Made by a program: the position numbers and the translations under genes
Shown here: piece after piece, positions 1-9,029 of the stretch
How positions within the stretch are numbered: position 1 is the stretch's first letter
Layout: the number at the start of each line of letters is the position of its first letter
Notes under the pieces: model-generated
The model's database searches: none
Told to the model about the DNA's origin: nothing
The model's input: the letters and a program-made list of their open reading frames with translations, nothing else
Assembly: GCA_022822905.1 (NCBI GenBank)
Contig: JAJDYE010000010.1
Coordinates: 1-51,700, forward strand
Origin: Acidimicrobiia bacterium
GTDB lineage: Bacteria > Actinomycetota > Acidimicrobiia > Acidimicrobiales > Bin134
Reading direction: 5' to 3'
DNA length: 51,700 bases

Positions 1-831
1 GAAGCGCCCGATGGCCTGGCCGAACTGCTCCCGGCTGTTGGCGTATTCGATGGCCTCATCCAAGATGGCCTCCATCGGCCCGAGGTTGATGGGCAGCGAG
101 GAGAATCGCTCCCGCTCCAGGTTGGCCTGAAGATTGCGATGGCCCTGGCCCTCGGCGCCCAAGATGTTGGCGGCCGGCACCCGCACGTCGGTGTAGGCAA
201 CCATGTTGGTTCCGCTGGCCCGCTCGCCGACGGTCTCGATGGGAGTGATCTCGATGCCGGGGCTCGACAGGTCCACCACGAAGAACGTGATGCCGTCCTG
301 TTTTTTGGGCTCATCGGAAGTGCGGGTGGCCAACAGCACGTAGTCGGCGTGGCGGGCGAAGGAGTTCCACATCTTGGTGCCGTTCACCACGTACTCGTCG
401 CCGTCGCGCACGGCCCGGCATTTGAGGTTGAAGGCGTCGGATCCGGCATCAGGCTCGCTGAGCGAGAAGCAGAACTTGTACTGGCCGGAGGCGATGCCGG
501 GGAGAAATCGCTCCCGCTGTTCCTCGGTGCCGTAGATCTGCAATCCGCCGGAGGCGTGGATGGCCGACCGATAGACCATGATGGCGAATGACATCATGGC
601 TCGGCTCAACTCGTGCAGCACGATGGCCACCTCCACGATGCCCCCACCCTGACCGCCGTATTGCTCGGGGATGCCAACCCCCATGAACCCGGCATCGGCG
701 AACCGCTGGTAGGTCTCCAGCGGGGGCTCGCCCTTGATGTCCCACTCCCGGGCGAACCCGTAGGGCATCTCTTTGGCCGCGAAGCCTCGCACCGATTCCC
801 GCAGCAGCTCCTGTTCGGGGGTGAACTCCAT
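1..831 (-). CDS. Acyl-CoA dehydrogenase, C-terminus cut by window edge
   Basis: FAD-dependent alpha,beta-dehydrogenation of an acyl-CoA thioester. The 277 visible residues start MEFTPEQELLRESVRGF and read without a stop to the left edge. They include the family's N-terminal helical domain and the middle beta domain, with the FAD-contacting stretch FCFSLSEPDAGSD and GTKMWNSFA. The C-terminal helical domain has only begun (SREQFGQAIGRF), so the catalytic glutamate cannot be judged. The ATG at 831 follows an AAAGAGG ribosome-binding site with about 6 nt spacing. It lies 25 bp downstream of the acyl-CoA ligase gene on the same strand and probably shares its operon. Substrate chain length cannot be read from this sequence. 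Confidence 0.9.
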   Translation of the reverse strand, partial: MEFTPEQELLRESVRGFAAKEMPYGFAREWDIKGEPPLETYQRFADAGFMGVGIPEQYGGQGGGIVEVAIVLHELSRAMMSFAIMVYRSAIHASGGLQIYGTEEQRERFLPGIASGQYKFCFSLSEPDAGSDAFNLKCRAVRDGDEYVVNGTKMWNSFARHADYVLLATRTSDEPKKQDGITFFVVDLSSPGIEITPIETVGERASGTNMVAYTDVRVPAANILGAEGQGHRNLQANLERERFSSLPINLGPMEAILDEAIEYANSREQFGQAIGRF

Positions 832-856
832 GGGTGCCTCTTTGTGCCGAAGTCGC

Positions 857-2842
857 TCAGCGGCCGCCGATGAGCACGTCGACGGCGGTGACCCCTGAAG
901 TATGCACGATGAGCGGGTTGATCTCGGCCTCGGTGTGATGGCGGGCGGCGATGCGCCCCAGTCGCACCAGCACCTCGGCGGCGGCTTCTCGATCACTCCT
1001 TGGTTTGCCCCGATAGCCGTCCAGCAGCGCTCCGGCCCGGGTGGCGTCCAACAGGGCGTGGGCCTCGGCGGCGCTCAGCGGAGCGGGGGCGATGGCCACG
1101 TCGTCGACGAGCTCGGCCAGCACGCCTCCGAGGCCGACCACCACGCAAGGGCCGGCCTCCGGGTCCACCCTGGTGCCCACGATCAGCTCGATGCCGGGAT
1201 CGGCCATGGGCTGAGCCACCACCACGGCGTCCGGCAGGCCCAGCTCCCGGCGGCGGGTTTCCAGCCGCGCCGCGGCGGCCACGATGTCGCTGGGTTCCAC
1301 GTTGAGCTCAACCAGCCCGAGTTCGGTCTTGTGGTCCAGGCCATCACCCAGCAACTTCACTGCGGCCGGGCGGTCTTCGGCGTATTCGGCGGGGGTCCAA
1401 GCCGGGGATGCGATGTCGACCAGCAAATCGTCCAAGGTTTCATCCGGCCAGGTCTGCGGCTCATCGTCCTGCGGGAAGTGGCGTCGCTTTTCCCACTCGG
1501 CCAGGCAGCGGAACAGCCGATCGGGGGAGTTGAACACCGGGATGCCAGCTTCGGCCAGCTTGGGATAGTCCACCGTGTGCCACCCCGGCGCGCTGTAAAC
1601 CGCCACCGGCGTTCCCTGCTGGGCCTGGGCCACGAGAGAGTCCATTTGCTTGTCGATGATTGCCTCGGGGCCGATCAGCATCCCGTGTACCAGAACGTCC
1701 AATCCGGGGTCGTTGCCCATGGCATCGAGGGCGGCGGGCAGCAGACCGTGGTCCACCACCGACTGGCCGGTGAGGTCCAGCGGATTGCGGGGCTCGCCCA
1801 GCGTCATGCGCTCGGCCAAGGCCGAATGGGCCACCGGTCCCAAGGGGGGGACGTCGAAACCATGTTCGCGGGCTGAATCGGCCAGGATTCCGGCCATGGC
1901 CCCCGACGACGACAGCACTCCGATTCGCTGCCCCCAGCGGCCCTGGGCCAGGGGGAGCGCGGCCAGCTCGGCCAAGTCGCGGGCCATGAGGATGCCGTGT
2001 CGGCGGCAGCGGGCCGCAAACGCGTCGTAGTCGCCCACCAGGGCCCCGATGTGAGTGCGGGCCGCATCGGCGCCCTCGGGAGAGCGGCCGGCCTTCATCA
2101 TATGCACGGGCTTGCCTGCGGCTCGGGCCTCATCAGCCGCCGCGAAGAACCGGTCGGCGTCGTGCAGCCCTTCGGCATACACCACGATCTGCTCGGTGCG
2201 ATCGTCGGTGGCCAAGAACCGGACGTAGTCGCCCACCGTGAGATCGATGCCGTTGCCCACCGCGAACCCCACGGTGAGGCCGAGGCCGTTGCCCAGCAGA
2301 TGCTGGACCAGCGACGACACCAGAGCGCCGCTTTGGGACACCACACCGAGACTTCCTGCGGGCAGCTCGTCGGCCATGGCATAAGGGGGGAACCCGGCGG
2401 GGATCCGGTCGATGCAGTTGATGACGCCGTTGGTGTTGGGTCCGCACACCGCCATGGGTGTATCGCTTAGGAATGCCTTCAACTCCAAGTCGAGCGGCGA
2501 CCCGGCCCGGTCTCCTTCGCCGAACCCGCTGCTGAACAAGATGGCGGCCCGGCTGCCGAGCGTCTCCGCTTGGCGGAGCACGTCGATGGCGGCGGCCGCG
2601 GGCACCAGCACCAGCACCAGATCAGGGGTTGCCGGGAGGGATTCCAAATCGGGATAACAGGGCCGCCCTTCCAGCGTGTCGTATCTGGGGTTGACCAGGT
2701 AGAGATCGGCGGGCACATCGTGCTTGAGCAGGTTGCCCAGCGCCCACGAAGCCAGCTTGTTGCTCTCCAGAGGTGTGGCTCCCACCAGCGCGATGGACCG
2801 GGGCCGTACCAGCGGGGTGAGGTCTTTGGCTGGTGCGCTCAT
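857..2842 (-). CDS. NDP-forming acyl-CoA synthetase family protein
   Basis: Single-chain CoA ligase of the ADP-forming acetyl-CoA synthetase type, expected to couple acyl-CoA and a nucleoside diphosphate/triphosphate. Domains in order: CoA-binding Rossmann domain (about 8-105), succinyl-CoA-ligase-like domain with GPNTNGVIN near residue 132, a THIGALVG segment that carries the phosphohistidine-type His, a second ligase domain, and a C-terminal ATP-grasp part (about 485-661) with LDHKTELGLVEL. The N-terminal subdomain of the ATP-grasp fold looks shortened, and the whole protein (661 aa) is a little below the usual 690-720. The ATG directly abuts the stop of the upstream cupin gene and has no clear ribosome-binding site, so translational coupling is likely. 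The dehydrogenase gene follows 25 bp later. Substrate unknown. Confidence 0.82.
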   Translation of the reverse strand: MSAPAKDLTPLVRPRSIALVGATPLESNKLASWALGNLLKHDVPADLYLVNPRYDTLEGRPCYPDLESLPATPDLVLVLVPAAAAIDVLRQAETLGSRAAILFSSGFGEGDRAGSPLDLELKAFLSDTPMAVCGPNTNGVINCIDRIPAGFPPYAMADELPAGSLGVVSQSGALVSSLVQHLLGNGLGLTVGFAVGNGIDLTVGDYVRFLATDDRTEQIVVYAEGLHDADRFFAAADEARAAGKPVHMMKAGRSPEGADAARTHIGALVGDYDAFAARCRRHGILMARDLAELAALPLAQGRWGQRIGVLSSSGAMAGILADSAREHGFDVPPLGPVAHSALAERMTLGEPRNPLDLTGQSVVDHGLLPAALDAMGNDPGLDVLVHGMLIGPEAIIDKQMDSLVAQAQQGTPVAVYSAPGWHTVDYPKLAEAGIPVFNSPDRLFRCLAEWEKRRHFPQDDEPQTWPDETLDDLLVDIASPAWTPAEYAEDRPAAVKLLGDGLDHKTELGLVELNVEPSDIVAAAARLETRRRELGLPDAVVVAQPMADPGIELIVGTRVDPEAGPCVVVGLGGVLAELVDDVAIAPAPLSAAEAHALLDATRAGALLDGYRGKPRSDREAAAEVLVRLGRIAARHHTEAEINPLIVHTSGVTAVDVLIGGR

Positions 2843-3184
2843 TCAGCCGGAAATGGTCAGGCCTGCTTGACCGGTGCGGACCACCATGAACTCCATGCCC
2901 TCGGGTCCCGCGGTGAAGCCGTATTCGACGTTGGCGGCCAGCAGCAGCGTGTCGGGCGGCTCCACCACCACTCCGCTGTCAAGGGTGGCGCTGCCGGCCA
3001 AAACCACCATCAGCTCATCTCGGTCGTGACTGTGGGGAGGGATCACATAGCCGGGGGCCAGCCGGATGGCGTGCGCGAAGAACGTCCCTCGGTGCAGCCA
3101 TGCCTTCTGCAGATCGGTGTCATCGGGATCCGGGTTCTCGCCGGGCTGAAACCACTCCACGTCGCGATATCGGGTGAGGGCCAT
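2843..3184 (-). CDS. Small cupin-domain protein
   Basis: A single-domain cupin of 113 aa. Cupin motif 1 is complete: Gly45, His51, His53, Glu57 and Gly64 have the canonical spacing, so a bound divalent metal is expected. Motif 2 is degenerate. No signal peptide, so cytosolic. It is the first gene of the minus-strand unit with the acyl-CoA ligase and dehydrogenase. An AGGA ribosome-binding site lies 7 nt before the ATG. Its start is only 23 bp from the start proposed for the divergent reductase gene, so the two promoters must overlap. Function could be an enzyme on a small acid or a sensor; the sequence does not decide. Confidence 0.7.
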   Translation of the reverse strand: MALTRYRDVEWFQPGENPDPDDTDLQKAWLHRGTFFAHAIRLAPGYVIPPHSHDRDELMVVLAGSATLDSGVVVEPPDTLLLAANVEYGFTAGPEGMEFMVVRTGQAGLTISG

Positions 3185-3194
3185 AGAGAATTCC

Positions 3195-3200
3195 TAGCAT
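3195..3200 (+). promoter_or_regulatory. -10 box (TAGCAT), leaderless start of reductase gene
   Basis: TAGCAT ends 7 nt before the ATG at 3208. That spacing puts the transcription start on or next to the start codon. It favours 3208 over the in-frame ATG at 3199, which lies inside the box. Confidence 0.55.
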
Positions 3201-3207
3201 GGCACCG

Positions 3208-4233
3208 ATGCACGTAGTGGTGGCTGGCGCGGGGGGAATCGGCGGCGCCCTCGCCGGCGAAGTGGCCCTTAGCGGTGGCGAGGTCAGCGTGATCGATGCT
3301 TGGGCCGAACACGTGGAGGCCATCCGGGCCGACGGCTTGCGCCTGGTGGGCCCAGATTCGAAGCGGGAGCGAACAGCTCGGCTGCCCGCGTGGCACATCG
3401 AGGAGTGGCCGTTGCTGGCCCCTATCGATGTGTTGGTGATCGCGGCCAAGGCATTCGACAACCGGTGGCTTATCCCGCGGTTGGCCCCGCGGTTGGCCGA
3501 CGGCGCCACCGTGGTCTCGGCCCAGAACGGGGTCAACGAACCCCTGTTGGTCGAGCATCTGGGTTCAGAGCAGGTGATTGGTGCCGTCGTGCTGTTTCCC
3601 GCCGCGGTTGTCGAGCCGGGCCAGGTGAGGCTCGACTGGCATCCCGTGCTTCAGATTGGCGAGCTCGATGGAACTCGCACCGACCGGCTGGAGCGGGTGT
3701 CGTCGGCGCTGGGGGAGGGGATCGACACCCCGGTGAGCGAAAACATCTGGGGGGCTATCTGGTCGAAGTTGGTGATGAACTGCATGAGCAACCCGGTCAA
3801 CGCGGTGCTTGGAGGCCGGGCTCGGGATTGCCGGGAGCAGCCCGGTCCCCGCCGGGTGAGCTTGGCCTGTGGTTCGGAGGCAGTGGCGGTTGGCCAGGCA
3901 TCAGGCCACACCATCGAGCCGGTGAGCGGTATAGATGCCCAGCGCATCTTGACTGGGGGCGCGGGCGGGCCAGGGGCCGCCGAGCTGGCCGCCGACTGGG
4001 CGGCCACCGCCGCCGAACTGGGTGAGGTCAGGGGTTCGATGCCCACCGACATCGAACAAGGCCGCAAAACCGAGATCGACTCGTTCAGCGGGTTTGTCAG
4101 CCAGGAGGGAGTGCGATTGGGCATCCCCACTCCGGCCAATGATGCGGTGCTCAAGATGGTGCAAGAGATCGAGTCTGGCCGGAGAGCTCCCGGTATTCGG
4201 AATCTGGATGAGCTGCTGAGGGTGCTGGGCTAG
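3208..4233 (+). CDS. Ketopantoate reductase (ApbA/PanE) family protein
   Basis: NADPH-dependent reductase related to 2-dehydropantoate 2-reductase. The protein begins MHVVVAGAGGIGG with a GxGxxG dinucleotide fold. AKAFDN and SAQNGVNEP follow, and the catalytic-lysine helix reads WSKLVMNCMSNPVNAV. The C-terminal helical domain carries RKTEIDSF. At 341 aa it is longer than PanE (about 300), and many such paralogues reduce other 2-keto acids, so a pantothenate role is not assured. The downstream start at 3208 was chosen because of the TAGCAT box and the compact Rossmann N-terminus. Its TAG stop overlaps the stop of the convergent crotonase gene inside a shared CTAG. Confidence 0.75.
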   Translation: MHVVVAGAGGIGGALAGEVALSGGEVSVIDAWAEHVEAIRADGLRLVGPDSKRERTARLPAWHIEEWPLLAPIDVLVIAAKAFDNRWLIPRLAPRLADGATVVSAQNGVNEPLLVEHLGSEQVIGAVVLFPAAVVEPGQVRLDWHPVLQIGELDGTRTDRLERVSSALGEGIDTPVSENIWGAIWSKLVMNCMSNPVNAVLGGRARDCREQPGPRRVSLACGSEAVAVGQASGHTIEPVSGIDAQRILTGGAGGPGAAELAADWAATAAELGEVRGSMPTDIEQGRKTEIDSFSGFVSQEGVRLGIPTPANDAVLKMVQEIESGRRAPGIRNLDELLRVLG

Positions 4234-5009
4234 CGGCCCTGCCAGCGGGGAGGGCGCTTCTCGGCGAAGGCCCGAGGGCCCTCTTGGGCATCGTCGCTAG
4301 CGTAGACCGGCTCGTAGATCTCGTCGGCCACGGCCGCGGCCTCAGCGGGTGACAGGCCGGCGGTGGCTCGGATCATGGCTTTGCCGGCGCGGACGGTGAG
4401 CGGCGCGTTGGCGGCGATTGCGGCGGCTAGCTCAGCGGCGGCCGCCTTCAATTGGTCCGCGGGCACAACCCGGTTTACCAAACCAAGCTCGTACGCCCGT
4501 TGGGCGGCAATCGGCTCGGCGGTGCATAGCAGCTCTATGGCCACTCGGGGTGGGATCAGCCAGCCCAGCTGGGCCCCCCACGGTGATCCCCTTCCCACCT
4601 TGGCCTCAAGGATGCCGAATCGGGCATGTTCAGCGGCCACGCACAGGTCGCACTGCATAACCAAGTTGAAGCCGCCGGCGTAGGCAACACCGTTAACCGC
4701 GGCGATGACCGGTTTGGTTACCCCACCCTCGGCCAGGAGTCCCTTGGCAAACTGAGTCGGGAATACCCGCTCGGCCCTGGCGGCCATCTCCTTGAGGTCG
4801 GCACCCGCTGAAAAGGCGACCTCGCCCGCGCCAGTCAGTACGGCCACCGCTATTTCATCATCGGACTCCACCCTGTTCCACGCGGCGGCCAAGCCCTCTG
4901 AGACCGCCTGATTGATGGCGTTGCGGGCCTCGGGGCGATTGATGGTCACCCATGCCACCTCGTCGACCACCTCGAACAAGACCGAATCGCCGGCTGGCTG
5001 GTCAGCCAT
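4230..5009 (-). CDS. Enoyl-CoA hydratase/isomerase (crotonase) family protein
   Basis: Crotonase-fold acyl-CoA enzyme of 259 aa. It has the oxyanion-hole segments FSAGADL (66-72) and AYAGGFNL (109-116). Both glutamates needed for hydratase chemistry align with rat mitochondrial hydratase Glu144 and Glu164: Glu135 in FGILEAKVG and Glu159 in AIELLCTAE. Hydration of an enoyl-CoA is therefore plausible. The ATG at 5009 starts MADQPAGD. A longer in-frame start at 5075 would add 22 unrelated residues that lie inside the methyltransferase gene. The start overlaps the methyltransferase stop by 8 bp, so the two are translationally coupled. It is the last gene of the minus-strand run that begins at ftsH. 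Confidence 0.85.
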   Translation of the reverse strand: MADQPAGDSVLFEVVDEVAWVTINRPEARNAINQAVSEGLAAAWNRVESDDEIAVAVLTGAGEVAFSAGADLKEMAARAERVFPTQFAKGLLAEGGVTKPVIAAVNGVAYAGGFNLVMQCDLCVAAEHARFGILEAKVGRGSPWGAQLGWLIPPRVAIELLCTAEPIAAQRAYELGLVNRVVPADQLKAAAAELAAAIAANAPLTVRAGKAMIRATAGLSPAEAAAVADEIYEPVYASDDAQEGPRAFAEKRPPRWQGR

Positions 5010-5613
5010 CGCACACCGCCAGGGCCAGGTAGTGGTCATCGGCGTCGTCCAAGTGCTCCAGGGTCCAGCCCCCATCCGCCAGCAGCGGGCCGATGCGGTG
5101 GGGGTCGATGTTCATGTCGTGGGCGTGGGCGCCACGATCCTTGTGACGGGCGGCCAGAGCGAGGCGGCCGATGGGGTGGAAGACTCCTAGCCGAGCGCCG
5201 GGCTGGGCCACCCGGGCCATCTCTCGCAGCGTGCCCACGGGATCGGGCAGGTGGGGAAGCAGCCCCGCGGCCAGGATCCCGGCCACGCAGTTCTCCCGAA
5301 CCGGGAGTGCGCCAACGTCGCCCACTGCGCAAACCGAGATGGCCTGGCGCCCCAGCCGGGAGGCCTCGCAGAGCATGGCGGGGGTGGCGTCGATGCCCAG
5401 CACCGCGCCTTGGGGTCCGACTGCCGCCCGCATGGGGGCGAGCGCCCGTCCCGATCCGCAGCCGGCGTCAACAGCCACATCGCCGGGGGACAGCTTGAGC
5501 TGAGTCACCGCCCAATTGAACAAGACGTCGTCGTCGGGGTGGCGATCCTCCCAGCCGGCGGCCCGAGAGGTGAAGAACTCCCGGGTTTGCACCAAGTCTC
5601 GTGACAGACCCAT
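5002..5613 (-). CDS. Class I SAM-dependent methyltransferase
   Basis: A 203-aa Rossmann methyltransferase of the Methyltransf_11 type. SAM-binding motif I is VDAGCGSGRAL at residues 48-58. An acidic LGIDATP follows for ribose contact, and LLPHLPDP is a motif IV-like loop. No signal peptide or membrane segment. The substrate cannot be inferred. The ATG has a strong GAGGAG ribosome-binding site 4 nt upstream. It sits 45 bp after the membrane thioredoxin gene and overlaps the crotonase gene by 8 bp, which places it inside the ftsH transcription unit. Confidence 0.8.
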   Translation of the reverse strand: MGLSRDLVQTREFFTSRAAGWEDRHPDDDVLFNWAVTQLKLSPGDVAVDAGCGSGRALAPMRAAVGPQGAVLGIDATPAMLCEASRLGRQAISVCAVGDVGALPVRENCVAGILAAGLLPHLPDPVGTLREMARVAQPGARLGVFHPIGRLALAARHKDRGAHAHDMNIDPHRIGPLLADGGWTLEHLDDADDHYLALAVCDG

Positions 5614-5658
5614 CAGCTCCTCAATTCAGGTGGTTTCCCAGAGGGAGATTCCATGAGA

Positions 5659-6084
5659 TCAGACGGTACCGGGTAGTTGGCGGGCCGATGCGATGAGGGC
5701 TGACAGCTCCGCGGCGGTGGCCGGGCCGGCCAGCGAGGCGCACACCGCCCCCGAGCGATCGGCCAAAACCGCCAGGGGAACGGCGTCAACCGCGTAACGG
5801 CGGTGTAGCTCGCCATGGCGGCGATACTCCACTTCTTGCACCGCAAGAGAGTCGTTGGCCAAGCCCTCGGCCTCCTTCACCACTGCGGCACAGGTCGAGC
5901 AAGTCTTGGAGGTGAACACCGCCAACAGCCACTCGGCGTTGGGCTGGGCGAAATCCCAGCGCTCCAGTCGGGTGGGCACCGAGTATGTCGGTGCAGTGGG
6001 GCTCGAAGGGCGGAAGCGGCGATAGAGCCAGGCCACAGCCAGTGCCCCGACCATTACCCCCAGAGCGATCAGGGTGCGGGCCAC
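5659..6084 (-). CDS. Membrane-anchored thioredoxin-like protein
   Basis: Small redox protein of 141 aa. One N-terminal membrane helix (about residues 4-21) is followed by a short linker and a thioredoxin-like domain with the active-site pair CSTC in FTSKTCSTCAAV. The fold then continues through a cis-proline-type AVPLAVL. The domain would face outside the membrane, so disulfide exchange or cytochrome-c-type maturation is possible. The GTG at 6084 was chosen because it keeps the full membrane helix. The next ATG, at 6054, would remove half of it. The start overlaps the end of ftsH by 16 bp. CSTC is less oxidising-typical than CGPC or CPHC, so direction of function is open. Confidence 0.65.
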   Translation of the reverse strand: MARTLIALGVMVGALAVAWLYRRFRPSSPTAPTYSVPTRLERWDFAQPNAEWLLAVFTSKTCSTCAAVVKEAEGLANDSLAVQEVEYRRHGELHRRYAVDAVPLAVLADRSGAVCASLAGPATAAELSALIASARQLPGTV

Positions 6085-8126
6085 GTCTCCGGGGTGTCGG
6101 GCTCCTCCAGGTCGGTGGAGGAGGCAACAGTGGTTGTGGCCGTTCCCCGCGTCCCCCCAGAGCTGCGAGACCCCAGAGCAGCGCCGATTATGTCTCGGGG
6201 ATCTCCGATGGGGCCCTCGTCGCCCAGCTCCACCAGCCTGCCCACCTCCTCGCCGGAGATGGTCTCGTGCTCCAGCAGGGCCCGAGCCACCAGATCGAGG
6301 CCGTTGCGGTGTTTGGTCAAGGTCTCCCGGCACCGGTTCTCCTGGGTCCGCAAGATCTCAGCCACTTCTTCGTCGATGACCCGGGCCGTCTCGTCGCTGT
6401 ACTCCCGGTTGGTCATCATCTCGTCGCCCAAGAACACCTGTCCCGCGCTCCGCCAGGCCATCGGCCCGATGCGGTCGCTCATGCCCCACTCCCGCACCAT
6501 GCGGCGGGCGAACTCGGTGGCGCCGGCCAGGTCGTCGGCCGCGCCGCTGGAAGCCACGCCGAACACCAGTTCCTCGGCGATGCGCCCGCCCATGCGCATG
6601 ACCAGCATGTCGTCCAAGTAGTCGCGTCGCAGGGTGTGCCGGTCTTCCTCGGGAAGGGTCATGGTCACCCCCAGGGCCATGCCCCGGGGAATGATGGTCA
6701 CCTTGTGCAGCGGGTCGGCCTTGGGCAGAACCGCGGCGCACACCGCATGGCCGGCCTCGTGGTAGGCGGTGATCTGCCGCTCCTCCTCGGACATGACCAT
6801 GGACTCGCGCCGCTGGCCCATCAACACCCGGTCGCGGGCGTTCTCGAAATGGATCATGCGGATCTGATCGGATTCGCTGCGCACCGCAAACAGCGCAGCC
6901 TCGTTCACCAGATTGGCGAGGTCGGCCCCGCTCATCCCCGGCGATCCCCGGGCGATCAGCGGGAGGTCTACATCGGCGGCGATCTTCTTCGACCGGACGT
7001 GGACGTTGAGGATCTGAAGCCGGTCGTCGGCCTCGGGCAGGGGGACCACCACCTGGCGGTCGAAGCGTCCGGGCCGCAGCAGCGCCGGGTCCAAGATGTC
7101 GGGCCGGTTGGTGGCCGCCATCATCACGATGCCCTCGGTGGCCTCAAAACCGTCCATCTCGGCCAGCATCTGGTTGAGGGTCTGCTCCCGCTCGTCGTGG
7201 CCTCCGCCCAGGCCAGCGCCCCGCTTGCGGCCGATGGAGTCGATCTCGTCGATGAAGATGATGGCCCGGCCCATCTTCCGGGCCGATTCGAACAGGTCCC
7301 GCACCCGGCTGGCGCCCACCCCGACGAACATCTCCATGAAGTCCGACCCGGTGACCGACAGGAACGGCACCCCGGCCTCGCCGGCCACCGCCCGGGCGAT
7401 GAGCGTCTTGCCGGTGCCCGGCGGCCCCACCAGCAGCACTCCCTTGGGGATGCGGGCCCCGATCTGGGCGAACTTGTCGGGGTGTTTGAGGAAGTCGACC
7501 ACCTCGACGATTTCCTTCTTCACCCCTTCGTAACCGGCCACGTCCTCGAAGGACGTTTCAGGTCGCTCGGTGGTGTAGGTCTTGGCCTTGGACCGGCCGA
7601 TGGACATGATCCCGCTCATCTGCCCCTGAGCCCGACGCTGGAACCACCAGAAGATCAAGAAGATCAGCGCCACCGGGATCAGAAGGGGCAGGATGCTGGC
7701 CCAGATGCTGCTGCGGGGGGTGTGGAACTCGAACGTGTCGATGTTCTTCAGCAGCACTTCCTCATTGGCGTCTCCCAGCGGGACGCTGCCGGTGGTGTGG
7801 AACTTGGAGACGGCCACCGTCTCCCCTTCGATCTCCACCGTCGCGCCCTCTTCCATCGTGCCCTTGATCTCGCCGGTGTTGTTGTTGTACTCCGCTTCCG
7901 CAACCTTGTCGTCCTCGGCCGCGTCCAAGAGCACGTCGAAGGAGATCTGCCTGCCGTTGTCGTCGCCGCGCCACACGTTGGACAACAGCAGCGCGGCCAA
8001 CATGCCCAGCGCGATGAACCACACCCAGCGCGGCATCCGGCTCGGAGTGGGCTGCTGCTGACCCGGGCCGCGCTCGGGGTCTCGCCGCTCAGGCGACGGG
8101 GGAGGCGGCGGCGGGGGAGAGGCCAT
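6069..8126 (-). CDS. ftsH: ATP-dependent zinc metalloprotease FtsH
   Basis: Membrane AAA+ protease that extracts and degrades membrane and soluble proteins as a hexamer. At 685 aa it is normal in length. A proline-rich cytosolic N-terminus comes first, then membrane helices at about 33-50 and 141-161 with an extracytoplasmic domain between. Walker A GPPGTGKT is at 234-241, Walker B IIFIDEID at 289-296, and the second region of homology contains RPGRFDR at 351-357. Zinc-binding HEAGH is at 456-460. A leaderless promoter (TAGAAT, 6 nt before the ATG) sits in the 22-bp gap to the divergent CPBP protease gene. It heads the unit ftsH, thioredoxin, methyltransferase, crotonase. Confidence 0.97.
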   Translation of the reverse strand: MASPPPPPPPSPERRDPERGPGQQQPTPSRMPRWVWFIALGMLAALLLSNVWRGDDNGRQISFDVLLDAAEDDKVAEAEYNNNTGEIKGTMEEGATVEIEGETVAVSKFHTTGSVPLGDANEEVLLKNIDTFEFHTPRSSIWASILPLLIPVALIFLIFWWFQRRAQGQMSGIMSIGRSKAKTYTTERPETSFEDVAGYEGVKKEIVEVVDFLKHPDKFAQIGARIPKGVLLVGPPGTGKTLIARAVAGEAGVPFLSVTGSDFMEMFVGVGASRVRDLFESARKMGRAIIFIDEIDSIGRKRGAGLGGGHDEREQTLNQMLAEMDGFEATEGIVMMAATNRPDILDPALLRPGRFDRQVVVPLPEADDRLQILNVHVRSKKIAADVDLPLIARGSPGMSGADLANLVNEAALFAVRSESDQIRMIHFENARDRVLMGQRRESMVMSEEERQITAYHEAGHAVCAAVLPKADPLHKVTIIPRGMALGVTMTLPEEDRHTLRRDYLDDMLVMRMGGRIAEELVFGVASSGAADDLAGATEFARRMVREWGMSDRIGPMAWRSAGQVFLGDEMMTNREYSDETARVIDEEVAEILRTQENRCRETLTKHRNGLDLVARALLEHETISGEEVGRLVELGDEGPIGDPRDIIGAALGSRSSGGTRGTATTTVASSTDLEEPDTPETWPAP

Positions 8127-8132
8127 TGCGCA

Positions 8133-8138
8133 ATTCTA
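8133..8138 (-). promoter_or_regulatory. -10 box (TAGAAT), leaderless start of ftsH
   Basis: On the minus strand TAGAAT is followed by 6 nt and the ftsH ATG at 8126. No Shine-Dalgarno sequence is present, so transcription probably starts at the start codon. Confidence 0.6.
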
Positions 8139-8148
8139 CGAGGGCTCG

Positions 8149-8961
8149 GTGACAAAGTCACCATTACGCTGCGGGCCGGTGGAGGCCGCGAAGCTGAGCA
8201 AAGAGCGAGAGATCCGGTGGGGTCTGCCCGATGTCTTCATCGGGGTGGTGGCCTCCTGGGTGGCCGCGGTGGTGGTGTTCTTGGTTGTTCTGGCCGCGGT
8301 TGGGCTGGATACCGGGGGGACCACTGGCACCGGGTCGTACGTGGGGCGCTACGGGCTGAGCGACGCCATGAGCCAGGAGCGCAACGACCCGGGGCTGCCG
8401 CTTTGGACCCTGCCGGTGGGCCAGATCGGACTGTGGGGCGGATTCGCCCTGACCGCTTTGGTGGCCGGCACGCTGCGAGGAACCGGGCTGCGGCGCGATT
8501 TCGGCCTGTCGATGAAGGCATCGGATGTGCCTGTGGGGCTGCTAGTGGGTGTGTTCGCCCAGATCGCGGTGGTTTGGCTCATCTATGCGCCGTTCCAGCA
8601 GTTCTTCGACTTTGACGTGAGCGAGGCCGCCCGCGAGATCACCGACCGCGCCGCCACCGGTAGCGACATCGCTCTGGTGATGCTGGGAGTGGTGGTGGGG
8701 GCGCCCATCTTCGAAGAGCTCTTCTTCCGCGGTCTGGTGCTGCGGGCGTTCGAGCGCAAATGGGGGGCAGTGATAGGCGTGCTGGCCTCTTCGGCCCTGT
8801 TCGGAGCGGTACACCTCCAACTCCTCCAGTTCCCCGCGCTCATGGCCTTCGGAATCATCGCCGCCCTGCTGGTGAAACGGTACAAGCGACTGGGGCCGGC
8901 CATCTGGGCCCACGTCGGCTTCAATCTGATCGCGGTGATCAACCTGATCTGGCTGGCTTGA
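8149..8961 (+). CDS. CPBP (CAAX/Abi-type) intramembrane metalloprotease
   Basis: Polytopic membrane protein of 270 aa with the three signatures of the CPBP family: FEELFFRG (the EExxxR motif), a histidine helix SALFGAVHLQ, and a final HVGFN motif. These form the metal-binding glutamate/histidine site. About seven hydrophobic segments are visible. Substrates of such proteins in actinobacteria are mostly unknown; roles range from peptide processing to self-immunity. The GTG at 8149 is preceded by GAGGG with 4-nt spacing. A second GTG at 8179 is possible. It is divergent from ftsH, with only 22 bp between starts. Confidence 0.85.
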   Translation: MTKSPLRCGPVEAAKLSKEREIRWGLPDVFIGVVASWVAAVVVFLVVLAAVGLDTGGTTGTGSYVGRYGLSDAMSQERNDPGLPLWTLPVGQIGLWGGFALTALVAGTLRGTGLRRDFGLSMKASDVPVGLLVGVFAQIAVVWLIYAPFQQFFDFDVSEAAREITDRAATGSDIALVMLGVVVGAPIFEELFFRGLVLRAFERKWGAVIGVLASSALFGAVHLQLLQFPALMAFGIIAALLVKRYKRLGPAIWAHVGFNLIAVINLIWLA

Positions 8962-8974
8962 GCCCGATTTGGCC

Positions 8975-8980
8975 TAACTT
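8975..8980 (+). promoter_or_regulatory. -10 box (TAACTT) upstream of manA
   Basis: TAACTT lies 14 bp after the CPBP stop and 6 nt before the GTG of a nine-codon reading frame at 8987. It is the probable promoter of the manA transcription unit. Confidence 0.5.
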
Positions 8981-8986
8981 GAGACC

Positions 8987-9016
8987 GTGAGCACTGGGTT
9001 GGCAGCAAGATTTTGA
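8987..9016 (+). CDS. Possible leaderless nine-codon leader peptide before manA
   Basis: A GTG exactly 6 nt after TAACTT opens a frame that encodes VSTGLAARF and stops at TGA 9014-9016. The stop overlaps the GAGGG ribosome-binding site of manA (9015-9019). If the transcript is leaderless, ribosomes would translate this peptide and terminate on the manA ribosome-binding site, which would allow coupling or attenuation. Short leaderless leader peptides are known in mycobacteria. The peptide has no recognisable regulatory codon run, so it may be incidental. Confidence 0.35.
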   Translation: MSTGLAARF

Positions 9017-9029
9017 GGGCCTGGATGCG

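Noticed and set aside
5985..8615. Long open frame (876 codons) on the plus strand opposite ftsH.
   Set aside because: It is antisense to a clearly conserved gene, and its composition is that of a high-GC shadow frame.
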